Assembly: GCF_037975245.1 (NCBI RefSeq)
Contig: NC_092576.1
Span: 10,867,111-10,931,110 of the forward strand
DNA: 64,000 nucleotides
DNA from: Apostichopus japonicus
Lineage: Eukaryota; Echinodermata; Holothuroidea; Aspidochirotida; Stichopodidae
Direction of reading: 5' to 3'
In this document: positions 45,353-56,475 of the stretch, one piece after another
How the letters are laid out: every line of letters starts with the position of its first letter
Numbering within the stretch: position 1 is the stretch's first letter
Notes under the pieces: model-generated
Told to the model about the DNA's origin: nothing
The model's database searches: none
The model's input: only the letters and a program-made list of their open reading frames with translations
Translations under genes and position numbers: made by a program

Positions 45353-47255
45353 GTAAGTAAAAAGTCACATCTGTCAAACTGAAGTTGTTTAGGCAGGATT
45401 TAGGCAAAATTTTAGTCTTTAGATTGCAAAGTCCAAAATTGAGTCGTATTTATGCTTCAGCAACTAGTTGGGTTTCAATGTAAACAAATTTAAAGTATGC
45501 TAATTTTATCTTTGAATGCTGCTACAAGTTCCTCAGAGCAGACTTAAATGTAATGTTTAATCCATTGTTTTATACATATAAGCCCTGGTTCATCGCTCCC
45601 ACACAGGGGGCATTAGTCTTAAGGGGAGCGGTTTTTTTGTTGTTGTTGCTGTAATGGGGTCAACTACATGCACCGAGATACCTTGGTCGTCAGGCACACA
45701 TCTCAACCATGGGCCTCGTGACATAAAGGGACGTCCAATGCTACTACTCCAGTAACTACTGGCAACACACTAACAAATATAATTACACAAAAAGCATATA
45801 TGCAGTATGGCTATGCCATGTATATATTTATAACTAAAGAAAGAAAGAGCAAAAGGGTTAAGGAATAACGAACGGCAAACGATTACTAGTTGTCATGAAA
45901 TATAAAACAATATAAGCAATCAATCTCATCCATGTCTGGATGTGACACTAGTAGGTGTAGGGACTCACTCCCTCTCTAGACCCGCTGGGCCGTCTGTCCA
46001 ATCAGGGCCACATCATGGCCTGGTGGGGAGGGGGCATCTTACGACCAGGACGTGAGTCACGCCGACCCAAACCCAAAGGACCTGTATAGAAATTATGAAG
46101 TAATTTCTAATGGTGATGTCTCCGACATCATATTGACGGATGAAGGTTGTCAAATGAGTGGCCTAACTAACATAGCAATATAATCATACAATGGGCTCAA
46201 CATTAAATACAGACAGGCAAATCTACAATTAGTACACTCGAATCATTAAGGCTAAACATAAATGAAATATGTTTCCAGTAAATAGCACAAGTAATAAAGC
46301 TCACATCTAGCCGACGTGGCAGTCAATGTCGGATACCAATGCAGTAAGTCTCAGTCAAGTGCTAATTGCCCTAACCTAATTACTAGCATGTTCCTAATAG
46401 ACAACTAGATGCATAAATACTAAAATACTAAAACACTATATATACCCTATATAAAAAGTCTCTCATAAATATAGCATAGGTACCACCAAACAGTAGCAAA
46501 ACTATTTAGGGTCAACCTCTAACAAGAACTTTCACCAAGGGAATCTTAAAAAAACATATATCAGCTAATAAGGATTCCACAAAACGCTAAATTCTAATAT
46601 ACATGTAGCATTTTAGTCATAGTGTAACCTTTAGCGTACACAATACGTAAATACTCATAACGAGATAAACAACTTTGGCTATATGTCATTATCAATGGAA
46701 CAATAACCACTAAGACACCAGGTGTAAACAACTTAGTGACGTATCTCAGAGAATGAGTTCATACACAAAGAGGTGAACACATGGGTCACCTGTTTGCAGA
46801 TCTTTCTCTCTCTCTCTCTCTGGGAACAGCTTAGCCTTTGAATCTGTTGGCTAATGGGTTCTGTGGTGGTCCACTCTTCTGGCACATGACAAATCAATGT
46901 CATTCCAAGAAAACAGGCTTAGTCATGACAACTTCCTCCAATGAAGTGACAGGCCATTGAACTCCATGAGCACCAAGAATTTGTAAGGGGGAACCTATCA
47001 TAGGGAGGGGGAATCTAAATCTTAGTACTTACTAATTAACCAAACAATTATGGTTGCTACATACATTATAATAATTAAAACTAAAACATGTTCATTTAAC
47101 TTCATAAACAACTAAGGACCATGTTGTAATACCCAATGCCGCTTTGTGCTTTGCAAAAGACAAAGATGCATTGTAGACAAATTATTCCAGGCCATTAAAG
47201 TCTTACGTTTCCCTATTGAGTGCATCGCAGGAACTGGCTTTACGGTCAGTTTGCT
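45353..47255. other. DNMT2 intron
   Basis: AT-rich, unclassified moderately repetitive-looking sequence at 45590-46100, and a (CT)n run near 46804-46822. No gene recognised. Confidence 0.4.
46803..46822. repeat. (CT)n microsatellite
   Basis: CTTTCTCTCTCTCTCTCTCT run. Confidence 0.85.
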
Positions 47256-47263
47256 AGACTAAG

Positions 47264-48265
47264 GGAAGCTGGTTACTTCGCCCAACAACCATTTCGCCCA
47301 ACTGCCATTTCGCCCAACCTTACCATTTCGCCCAACCAGCCTGGTCATTTCGCCCAACCAGCCTGGTCATTTCGCCCAACCTTGATTAAATATTATACTT
47401 CAATAAGGAAACGTTCGGGAATTGTTAACGTTACAGGATACGAACCGAATATTAAGGAAACTTGAAGTCCTTTAGTTTGTATAACTTTAGTAAGGAAACA
47501 TTCGGGAATTGTTAACGTTACGGGACACTAACCGAATATAAAGGAAACTTGAGGATGGATCAGTGTTTAAGGGGTTAGGTTTGATAGGAAAAATACGGGA
47601 ATTGTTAACGTTACGGGATACGAACCGAATATTTAGAAAGTTGAAGTAGTGGTTACATTGATACTGTGGTTACATTGATTAAATATAATACTTCAATATT
47701 ACGGACGGGTTCTATATTTTAAATATAACATTTCTCAGACTCTGATCGATATCGAACGGACATCACTTTATTTACCTACCAATAATATAACCCCCCCCCC
47801 CAAAAAAAAAACAACTTGAACTAGTGAAATAGAAAAAGGGATATTATTCCACACCGATTCCCCTTGTTTGTATAATAATATAATTTCCATTGTATGCGTA
47901 AAAGGCCTCAACCGATTCTCCTTTGTTTGTATAATAAAATAACTTCCAAAGTAGTGTAATCCTCCCATCATACCCGAAATAACTGCTCAGACTCCGATCG
48001 ATATCGAACGGACATCACTTTATTTACCAACCACGAAGTGATATAACCCCAAATAAATCAAATTGAACTGGTGAAATAGAAAAAGTAATATTATTCTGAC
48101 TGAATATGAGTAAATAAAAATGGTTGGGCGAAATGACCATGCTGGTTGGGCGAAATGACCATGCTGGTTGGGCGAAATGACCAGTCTGGTTGGGCGAAAT
48201 GACCAGGCTGGTTGGGCGAAATGGCAGTTGGGCGAAATGGTTGTTGGGCGAAGTGACCAAAAAGC
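47264..48265. mobile_element. Foldback-type element with 8-bp target duplication
   Basis: Both ends carry long inverted repeats made of tandem CATTTCGCCCAAC(CAGCCTGGT) units: 47271-47385 and 48120-48258 in reverse complement. The outermost 45 nt correspond closely. AGACTAAG flanks both sides (47256-47263 and 48266-48273), an 8-bp target duplication. The centre has three copies of GGGAATTGTTAACGTTACGG-type units and two copies of a GATCGATATCGAACGGACAT unit. No transposase. It lies within a DNMT2 intron. Confidence 0.85.
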
Positions 48266-48274
48266 AGACTAAGA

Positions 48275-49541
48275 GTCACGACGCTGTAATGAGCCTAATA
48301 TATTTAAATGGATCATTTCACCAACATTAAAAGTGGAATAGAACTATTACATGGGCAGAAATGTGAGTGTGCTTTAATAGTATACAACCCTGGTAAATCA
48401 AGGTGGGGGTGGGAGGGGGGTCTTTGTAGGGTCGCCACACAGTTGTGGAAGGGTCCCCTAAAAATTAAGTGGATGGGGATGCTCCCTCTTAATAGACCCC
48501 TTCCTCAGGCAATGACATCTATCCCCAACATCACAAAGATGACCATGTGGGTCACCAAGTAAAATGTTGTAATCAATAAATTGTTTTCCTAAACTATCCA
48601 ATAAATAGTTTATTTTCTGTTGAAATTTTGTGTTTTTGTGAAGTAACATTTCGTGAGTCAAATCAACACAGGTTGGAAAGATCAGCACTAAATTGCACAT
48701 AATCGAAACTGGCATTTGCTTGTTGAAATAGTTTGGTGACATGCGATAAACCAAATAGGATTGTCCATACTTATGGGCGTATGCTGGTGACTGACATACA
48801 GTGTGACACAAATAGGGAATCGAAGCAAAATATACTCCACTTCTTGTTATAAACCTTATCTGATTGTCTTCTTTTTAACTGGAGATATTGTTGGTTGACT
48901 TCAATGTAAACTAGTTTTGCCAGATTAGCGCTTCATTAATCCATGAAAGAGGCAACAAGTTTGCATCTAGGTCACACCTAGGTGATACTAAGGTTGCACC
49001 AAGGTTACTCCTAATTACGCTGCTGGCTCTTTGTCTCTGTTTTCACTTTTATCAATTGTTTCATTTTCATTTATGCCTTCATTAGTATAGCTCAATATTC
49101 AGAACTGCCCTCTCCCTCCCTATCAACTATTGCAACATTTTTATAGTGGATGAAAAGAGAGAATATGATTTGAATGTAATTCTCAAAGAGATCAAGCCAT
49201 TTCCTGCATAAATTTGGCCATTTTATCCCTTTATCAAGCCATGTTACTGGTATCGCAATAATGGGAGGCATTACGGAAATTGTTAAGAAAATGATGCATT
49301 AGTCAAAACAGGAGCAATATTTCAGCAACCCCTGTCAAACCTCCATCCCTATCCCCAACCCCAGCCTCTCCTCCCAACCAGACACAGACACCACACTTCA
49401 GAAATATATATAGTATTGATCCTCCACACCTGTTTGCCTAAGTTCCATGTACGTAGTATTAGTTCAATGTTGAAAGAAGAAACCAATTTCTGGGAATTCA
49501 TTTATCAACATTTCCATGACTTATTTGTTCTTTCCTTTCAG
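48275..49541. other. DNMT2 intron, nothing recognised
   Basis: Non-coding; ends in the pyrimidine tract of the last acceptor. Confidence 0.4.
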
Positions 49542-49621
49542 GTTTTCCATCTGAACTCAGTCTCAAACAACAATATCGAGTCCTTGGGAAAAGTTTGAAT
49601 GCACATGTGGTCTCAGTTTAA
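49542..49621 (+). pseudogene. TRDMT1: DNMT2 terminal exon
   Basis: After TTCTTTCCTTTCAG: two bases completing Ser, then FPSELSLKQQYRVLGKSLNA and HVVSV, TAA. Matches the motif X region (KQRYRLLGNSLNVHVV). The usual Asn after Gly is Lys, and the usual last residues (AKLIKIL) are missing. Confidence 0.88.
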
Positions 49622-50289
49622 TTGAGGTACCTTGTCAAGTGAACAGCCTCCTTCCTTGAGATGGTTGGTTACAGACAGAATTGTTATACAAGTAACACAG
49701 CATGAGAGTGTGTACAAGGAGGAATTCACATTGTTGTTAGGATGAATATGCATACAAGCATGAGTATAAGTAAGGGTAAGAGTCAGCTTGCAGTCTTAAG
49801 AATAATCATCCTTTCCAGGGTTTCTTCAATCCCTCTTGCATTCTTAATAAAGGTAATGTGAACGGTCGCGGACTTAATGGTGACCCGAGATTTCCGGTTA
49901 AGTTATACAATATCTGCTCTATCAAGTTGCAATTGGGCGGGTAGTACGTATATGTGTTTGTTTGTGCACGTATCACAGACCGTTGCACTTCTTAACAGAA
50001 ACGCCCACTCTTGAAAAGGCCAAAATCGGTAATTTAATGTTTATTTCAAAATGCATGATTTTGCGTTCGGTTGCTACAGCAGTTAGTAAAATGCTTAAAC
50101 CATTACGTCTGGCCTGGCCTATAACGAAGTTACAGTATCCTACGCATATAGACCTTACTAGGTCTATAGACCTAACATTAAGTGTCTTCGATGTTGGACT
50201 AGCCTCAAATTGGACATCAACAGTAAACACTGATACCTAAAGCCGGATCTCGAAAGAGATACTTTTAACAGACTTTTGTTAATGATCTC
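49622..50289. other. Spacer, nothing recognised
   Basis: Downstream of the DNMT2 stop. No gene seen. Confidence 0.35.
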
Positions 50290-50442
50290 GAGGTAAACAA
50301 CAAAGGCAAATGAATATATGTAATTGCAGTCGTAGTGAGTTGGAAAATCCAGAACAGTGAAGAAACTTCCAGCCTCCACCGGGATACGAACCAAGGCCTC
50401 CCGCTTTATATGCGGACATCCTAACCACTAGGCTATGGACGC
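50290..50442 (-). mobile_element. tRNA-derived SINE fragment
   Basis: The minus strand starts with a tRNA-like head (50442 to 50372), followed by a non-tRNA body (AAGTTTCTTCACTGTTC.. ACTCACTACGACTGCAATTA). The box A and box B promoters are both legible. The 3' end is not defined. Confidence 0.65.
50372..50442 (-). tRNA. tRNA-like head, Tyr-type (AUA), probably SINE
   Basis: 71 nt. Box A TAGCCTAGTGG matches TRGCNNAGYGG. Box B GGTTCGTATCC is one base from consensus. The acceptor stem GCGTCCA/TGGAGGC has one mismatch; the anticodon stem TCCGC/GCGGG encloses ATATAAA with U33 and anticodon ATA. The T stem has mismatches. Linked to a SINE body, it is more likely a tRNA-derived promoter than a working tRNA. 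Confidence 0.5.
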
Positions 50443-50524
50443 TGATTGTTTGTCCAGAGGTTCGAAACCGGTAAGGAAGGTCGTAATTCCACTGTAGGCG
50501 TTTGTCACCTGTAGCGAACAATAC

Positions 50525-52224
50525 TAGTTCTGTTTTGGTGACATATTATGTGATTTGTGATAATTTGTGATTCCTAAAGCCGGAGATACTTTGAAAAGAC
50601 TTTTGTTAACTTCACTCTTGGTAGCGTAGTGAGACTGTGAAAATAGCAGCTAATACCTTGCAAACACAATTTAGAAAGTGCTTGCATATTCCACCAGGAT
50701 ACTGAAATATATTTGATTTTTCACTAGTCCAAAAAAATATATATATTTATTTGGATTATCGCTTTAAAGTTACTTCTATGACTAATGAAACCCTTAGTAG
50801 TTAATGAAACACCCAATTTGTTTACAACCCGAGATCTAACGTTAATTTGCCAAGATGGACAGAGCGAGTGAGGGTGTTAGATCTGAAAACTTGCAGTCTT
50901 TGTATTCAATATTCCAAGGAAATATATGTACCTAGATATCATCGTTATTAACAGTAGAAAACAAAATTATTAGCCCAACTGTGTTCACATAGTAATATTA
51001 TATAACATTGTTCGCTACTATCGTGTAAGTATCACTTGCGAGACTTATCTTCAATGCACATTATGGTTCATTAGTAAAGTTTTTCTTTGTTTTTTGTTTT
51101 ATTCACACTCAGATTGTTCAGAAAAAAATGACAGAATAGAGCTGAACAGATTGAAAAGAACAAAAAGTAACAGGAGCTTAACCCATTGGGCTTACAGAAC
51201 GTCGGCCTTTTTCCAATGGGCCCTAGAGACAAAAAATGCACTTTTTTAATGGTAAATTCCAATAAAACCAATAAATAAATAAAAATCTAAAACGCATGTG
51301 TAAATTTCTGCAAAGTGCTTTACTCTCTGGGATACTGTTGTGGGATATCTGTTTTCGACATTCTCTGAATTTCATCATCATGAATTTCAAATTAGAAACT
51401 GTCCCAATTTTATGTAGTTGGGACAAATTTGTCATAAATACAATGTAAAATCTCCTCATCGGTGAATTGACAATCTAGCTGACTCAATATGAGCACATTA
51501 ATGCAAATTGTACGGAATCTCCTTCTCGAGAACACCTTCGCAGTCTAATCGCTCTCGTACTCGGGTTCTGAACCCAAGATCGCACAGGGATTTAAGAGAC
51601 CCGATACCAACTGCATTACAACCTGTATCGTTCAAACGATAATGAGATTAAATAGAGGGGGAGCCACACACGATGCAATTAGATGTATATACGTTGCTGA
51701 AAATGTAATCTTATATTGTTATGATCAGTACACTCGGGCTTATTACCTTCATTGAATCACGCAAAGATGTATGACTAAACTGTACACCATAATGTTGTTG
51801 CCAGCTGTCTTGGAAGTAACAGTATTTGGCGTTGTTTCCTTAAAAATGTTGCAGTTTCCATCTTCGTGGAAAATGGATGCCTTATAAATTGCCTTTATCT
51901 CCCTCTCTTTTACCATGTCACATGACAACATGAGAGAAAAAGACGTTGATATGAATGCGAAACTAAAGTAGCCCGTAGAAACAATTAGCTACCTTAGAAA
52001 TGTTAAAATGAACTATCGTTGTATAATTCAAATAAAACTATGACAATGGCTGTGGCACCAATGAAGGGACTCGCATCGAACAAGGAAGAGGACAAGATGA
52101 GTAATAAGGTCAATTAGAATCGGTTACATCAATAAGGGCGACTATAGATATTAGAGTTACTGTCGATTTATTAACCGAGGGGATATAACCTCTGAAATAT
52201 TTGAAATAAATTAGATATTAGAAC
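50525..52224. other. Spacer, nothing recognised
   Basis: AT-rich; no coding or repeat feature supported. Confidence 0.35.
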
Positions 52225-52418
52225 CGGGTTAGAAAAATGTGCAACACCTGATATCACTGCTAATCGATAACGTCTCCTACGCCGTCAAGCTAGAGGGCAA
52301 GCTCGGACTTCCTTTTAACACTAACATTGGTTCACCACATGGAGACAGTGCAAGCGCACTATTTTTTATAAATTATCTAGCCAACTCTTTGAAATCAGAT
52401 GATAATGATATCAATGCA
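52225..52418 (+). pseudogene. LINE reverse transcriptase, left half
   Basis: Frame VSYAVKLEGKLGLPFNTNI then GSPHGDSASALFFINYLANS. This is the G.pQGDs.Sp.lF..YL block of a non-LTR reverse transcriptase, with His for Gln. It ends after NDIN exactly where the CACTG-terminated element begins. The right half resumes at 56476. Confidence 0.8.
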
Positions 52419-52423
52419 CACTG

Positions 52424-52685
52424 AAAAAATAAACTAGTCAATATTGCCACGGACTAACGTTAAATTAGTCTGTAAAGTTAGTCAATGCACACGGACTAGC
52501 AAAAATATTCGTTTCATCGCTGCTTCTTAGTCAGTTTACACTGACTAAGGAAAATATAATCGCAGCTTAGTCGGTGGCGACGGACTAAGGTATTTTAACC
52601 CATGGACTAAGAACGATACGGACACGCGATTTACGCCATAATCGTAGCTTAGTCGGTGTCGACGGACTAATGTATTTTAACCCAA
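52424..52685. repeat. Left subterminal repeats (TTAGTC/GACTAA)
   Basis: Many copies of CGGACTAA and TTAGTCGGT in both orientations, e.g. CTTAGTCGGTGTCGACGGAC. They probably bind a transposase, by analogy with CACTA elements. Confidence 0.75.
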
Positions 52686-52689
52686 TTCG

Positions 52690-54300
52690 ATTCACTTCAA
52701 TTTGGAAACCGAGAGGCAACGGCAGCTTGCTGGACTTGGCATAGTTTCATACGATCACTCTAAGCAACTTTCAACCGTAAATCACCCAAGAAGGTCTTTA
52801 GAAGAATGGAGGTATTAACTGCCATCATCGGCCTACCTGTTATTCCTTTAACTTGAAGGTAAAATTAGAGTTAATTGTTAGGCCACTGGCACTAGTACTG
52901 TATTATGGTTAGTGTAACGCTACCGTTGTCACGCTGGCGTTTCGCAATACACAAAAGTGCAATGACAGTGAGTAGCCTATAGGCTTCTACTGCGTACTGC
53001 AGTGCATTCTCAACACTAAAGTGTGCATTCTAAACACCAATTAACAATGTGTTATGTGTGTATTGGGCTAGATTGAACAGTGGCACATAATCTTCTAATT
53101 TATTCCCAAACAAATGCTGGAACAATAAGGCTCAATAGTTTATTTGAAGTCTACACTCATTTGGTAAAGATTTCCTGTAATTTCCCATGTGAATCTAGAT
53201 GGGTAGGCTTTGTGATATTGAATAAGCAAGGCTAGACCTTCAAACGTACAGTCACAGTAGGCTGAACAAATTATGTTGGCTAGTCAACGGTATTATATGT
53301 TGCGAGCAGTCAGGATGCACGCTTCAGTTCTATTTCACCTTTTCATTTATCATTTTTTAGTATTTAATTTCCGGTCACGCCCAGGAAACAATTGCGACAT
53401 TCCTTCACGGCCGACTTGTTTACTGTAAGAAGTATTAACCGTTTTTTTCTCAGGAAAGCTTGATAGTCTGAAGTTATTATAACATGTGCTTTTAATACTG
53501 CCAAAAGAGTAAGTTGTTGTATTTGTATTGATATTTTATATAGAAGTAACGGAAAATTGAGTATGTTTAGTTTGGTCTAATTGCACGTTTTTTTTTCTGT
53601 CCAATGTAGTGCAGGGTTCACTTGCGCGAATTCAAATTATTCTGTTTATGTATATGTATATGCATCGATTCGTAGATTATGATGTTTTTTGACATCTATT
53701 TGTAATTCAAGCATATCTGTTTAGTAGCAAAGTTTAAAGGTTAAGATTAATTAGTTTTCTCTTTTTGATCCTAGATTGAATGAAACTCATTGACGTAAAT
53801 AATAGATCAGATGATACAGTTTAAAGCAGTTGCTAAAACTCTGGGTATTCTCTAGTCTTCGCCGGTCCATTATATACTTTAGTACTACTAGTAACACTAA
53901 ATCAAAACGACCGAAAGACAAACTTAGTGTAACAAAGTACTGATTCTCCTCTAGCCTAGGTCTAAACAGGCTTGTTATGTGAGCAAGCAAAATAACAACT
54001 AAAAACGACTAGGCCTATAAATAAGTTGGCTCAGTGCATTTCTGTTTCTAAAATTTTATATTTTTAAAGATCATAAAAACAAACAAAGATTTAGCCCATG
54101 TTTTATTATCTCTGTATTCTGGGCATTTGATTCTGGTTGCAATGGTGATGACACTCTCGTTCAAATTTTCAGCTTTATACAGTCTGCTTCAAACTTTGGG
54201 ATTGTTTTTTGAGACTATAGTGGAAGCAAATTTCACATAACTTTGTGGTGACAACTTTATTTAATTTTTTTTTCAAATGATGAATACTTTGCTGTTTCTT
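52690..54300. other. Interior of the CACTG element
   Basis: No recognised frame. A GAATGGAGGTATTAAC start-like site near 52805 and AT-rich DNA after. Confidence 0.3.
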
Positions 54301-54308
54301 TTTTCCAG

Positions 54309-54524
54309 CAGGAATTGAAAAGCCAAATATCTAAGTCAAGGGTGGGGTTTCCTGTGATGTACGACACCAGTGTGGAGGCAACAACAGAAGAGGAGAACTG
54401 TGTTATATATGGCTTAAAGACATGTTTTAAGATGATATATTGGTACCCTTCGCAGAACAAAAGAGTTTATCCAAGAGTCCAAAAAGCAAAGGAACAAGTA
54501 CCATAGAGAAAAAAGATGGAACAG
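54309..54524 (+). CDS. Candidate exon inside the CACTG element
   Basis: Acceptor TTCTTTTTTCCAGCAG and donor ACA|GTGAGT bracket a frame with KSRVGFPVMYDTSVEATTEE and ENCVIYGLKTCFKMIYW. A second candidate exon starts after TTTTCTGTTCACAG at 55714 (NNGADFGFLKTSGRPFVV), followed by an AATAAA near 55939. It looks like a spliced gene carried by the element, but no family is recognised and the second exon soon meets a stop. Confidence 0.35.
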
Positions 54525-54655
54525 TGAGTTTAACTATTGTACCCAACTGTTTAATGATATTTAAAACACTTTTCATAACCTGTTTTTAAAAAAAAACAGT
54601 CTAGTATATCATTTACGTGCAAGCTTCATAAGTTTGGTCAAATTTTCACTGATCT

Positions 54656-55462
54656 GTAGAGCGGGAGTCCAGAGGGTTTGGTTAGCTGGGAAGGTAACCA
54701 ATTGCCTGGTACATCACAATGTTCACAATGCATTCCTGTATATGAAACCTGACGACTGGCAAACCGACTGTGGTGGATGTGGCTGGGAGAGCAATTTTAA
54801 AGTCACCTGATAGCTAACCTAGATCAGCTTTCATGGTAACACATCAAAGTAAGTACAATGTGTCAGGTATGGCCCCAAGAGCAACAAATGGCCATTGCCA
54901 GTAATTATTGGTGGTGGGGAACCCCTGCCAGTGATCTATAATTGACCCCTTACATATGAAGTGATACCATTTTCCAGTAGGTTTCAACTGGTTACATCAT
55001 GAGCTCATCTAGGTCAATGGGGGATGGGCATTTTGGGGGTCTACTGGCAGGGGTACCCCACCAATAAAAATTATTGGCAATGCCCATCAGTTGTATCTGA
55101 AGTCCTAACCAACATTTTCCAGTAGGTTTCAAGTGGTTACCTCATGAGCTGACCTAGGTCAGCCTTGAGGGGTCAATTATAGATCACTGGCAGGGGTACC
55201 CCACCACCAATAATTACTGGCAATGGCCATTTGTTGCTCTTGGGGCCATACCTGACACATTGTACTTACTTTGATGTGTTACCATGAAAACTGATCTAGG
55301 TTAGCTATCAGGTGACTTTAAAATTGCTCTCCCAGCCACACCCACCACAGTCGGTTTGCCAGTCGTCTGGTTTCATATACAGGAATGCACTGTGAACATT
55401 GTGATGCACAAGGCAATTGGTTACCTTCCCAGCTAACCAAACCCTCTGGGCTCCCGGTCTAT
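54656..55462. repeat. Large inverted repeat, arms about 295 bp
   Basis: The left arm 54656-54951 and right arm 55168-55462 are reverse complements with few differences (e.g. AGAGGGTTTGGTTAGCTGGG and its complement). The 216-bp loop contains further inverted and direct copies of CATTTTCCAGTAGGTTTCAA and CCTGCCAGT blocks. A transcript would fold into a long hairpin. It lies between the two candidate exons of the CACTG element, so perhaps it is a foldback element nested in it. Confidence 0.85.
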
Positions 55463-56084
55463 TGGGATCATTATTAACATGATTAACATAATTATTAAGC
55501 TTTGAGAAATAACTTGGTGTTATGTTGTGCAAAGCTAATAATTATTTGGTAAAGCTGCTATTCCTGGCTTATAATTTGAGGGACCTAGATTTAAATGTAT
55601 ACCTCCCAATATGTTATAAAATTTTAATGTAAATGTATGTTTATGATAATGTGAGTTATCATGTGTTATATCTGTATCTGTGCTTACACGTATATCATAT
55701 TTTCTGTTCACAGGTCAATAATGGTGCAGATTTTGGCTTCCTGAAGACAAGTGGGAGGCCATTTGTAGTTAAGAGAAACACTCTTTGTTCGTGAAGACTT
55801 AACTGGTGTCGATTTGGGGTACCACTTTAAAACGAAAGTCATGAGGAACCCTTGCCCAAGATTCAACTTTGCATTATTGTGCAGTGCTATACTTTTGCGA
55901 TTCATGTTTGATCCATTAACTTGTCTTAACTTTGTTGGAATAAAATCAGATTTTCAGATTTTTATTTACAGTGATTTCTTCTCTATCTGTCGAAAGTCAG
56001 CCTTTGTAGACATCAGAAGTTTTATCAGAAATAAATACTGCCAACGTACACATTATTTGTGTTTCTTCTGCTCTCCTTTCTTTC

Positions 56085-56470
56085 AGTGATGCTAGTCAGT
56101 GAAACTAGTCGGGTTTAATTCTTTCAGTGATTCTAGTCAGTGCAACTAGTCAGTCGATACCGACTAAGAAAGGTTAGTCGGGAGAGGCACCATCCTGACT
56201 AATGTAAAACCTGCTATAAACTAGTCGGTGGCTCATATAAATTAGTCGGTAAAGACCGACTAATGTCACCAACTAATGTAACTGACTAATATACATTTAC
56301 CGACTAAGACATTGTTGATCGACCAAGCTGACGGACTAAGATGACCGACTATGAAATCCAACTGACTAAGGAATAAATTAGTCGGTATAGCAACTGTCTA
56401 AGGCTATGTTAGTCGGGAGAGGCACCAGATGGACTAACGTTATGTTAGTCGGTGAACCAATTTAAGTTTT
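56085..56470. repeat. Right subterminal repeats (TTAGTCGG/CCGACTAA)
   Basis: More than ten copies of TTAGTCGGT or its complement, including GTTAGTCGGGAGAGGCACCA twice. Partner of 52424-52685. Confidence 0.78.
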
Positions 56471-56475
56471 CAGTG

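Larger units (their letters stand above)
37188..49621 (+). pseudogene. TRDMT1: DNMT2/TRDMT1-like tRNA cytosine-38 methyltransferase locus, apparently broken
   Basis: Exons: 37188-37265, 41905-41976, 42906-42971, 43870-43915, 44660-45150, 45268-45352, 49542-49621. Readable family blocks are the SAM-binding motif I (EFYSGVGGMHYAL), GDKSDPRTYSFLYLL, KKPGYILVENVKGF, EFLLSPTYLGVPNQRLRYFL, ANFHCFPKEF and LKQQYRVLGKSLNAHVV. DNMT2 methylates C38 of tRNA-Asp in the cytoplasm or nucleus. Damage: no exon for the segment with the catalytic PPCQ motif is found between 37.3 and 41.9 kb; the acceptor before 42906 reads AC; an in-frame TGA lies at 45125-45127; about 45 codons before ANFHCF are missing; the C-terminus stops early. 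Homology is very secure; loss of function is an inference from this one sequence. Confidence 0.85.
52419..56475. mobile_element. 4.06-kb CACTG-terminated DNA element (CACTA/Chapaev-like ends)
   Basis: Left end CACTGAAAAAATAAAC, right end TTTAAGTTTTCAGTG: inverted CACTGAAAA termini. A CA dinucleotide flanks both sides (52417-52418 and 56476-56477), possibly a 2-bp target duplication. Both ends carry dense subterminal TTAGTCGG/CCGACTAA repeats. CACT(A/G) ends with subterminal repeats and short duplications are typical of EnSpm/CACTA elements; Chapaev elements also start CAC. No transposase seen. It splits a LINE RT gene and holds a large inverted repeat. Confidence 0.78.

Noticed and set aside
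51071-51459. Overlapping minus-strand frames near 51.1-51.5 kb
   Set aside because: AT-rich, no domain and no splice context.
55308-55532. Minus-strand frame in the large inverted repeat
   Set aside because: Part of the palindromic arm; the same arm on the other side gives the same words on the plus strand, so it is not specific coding.
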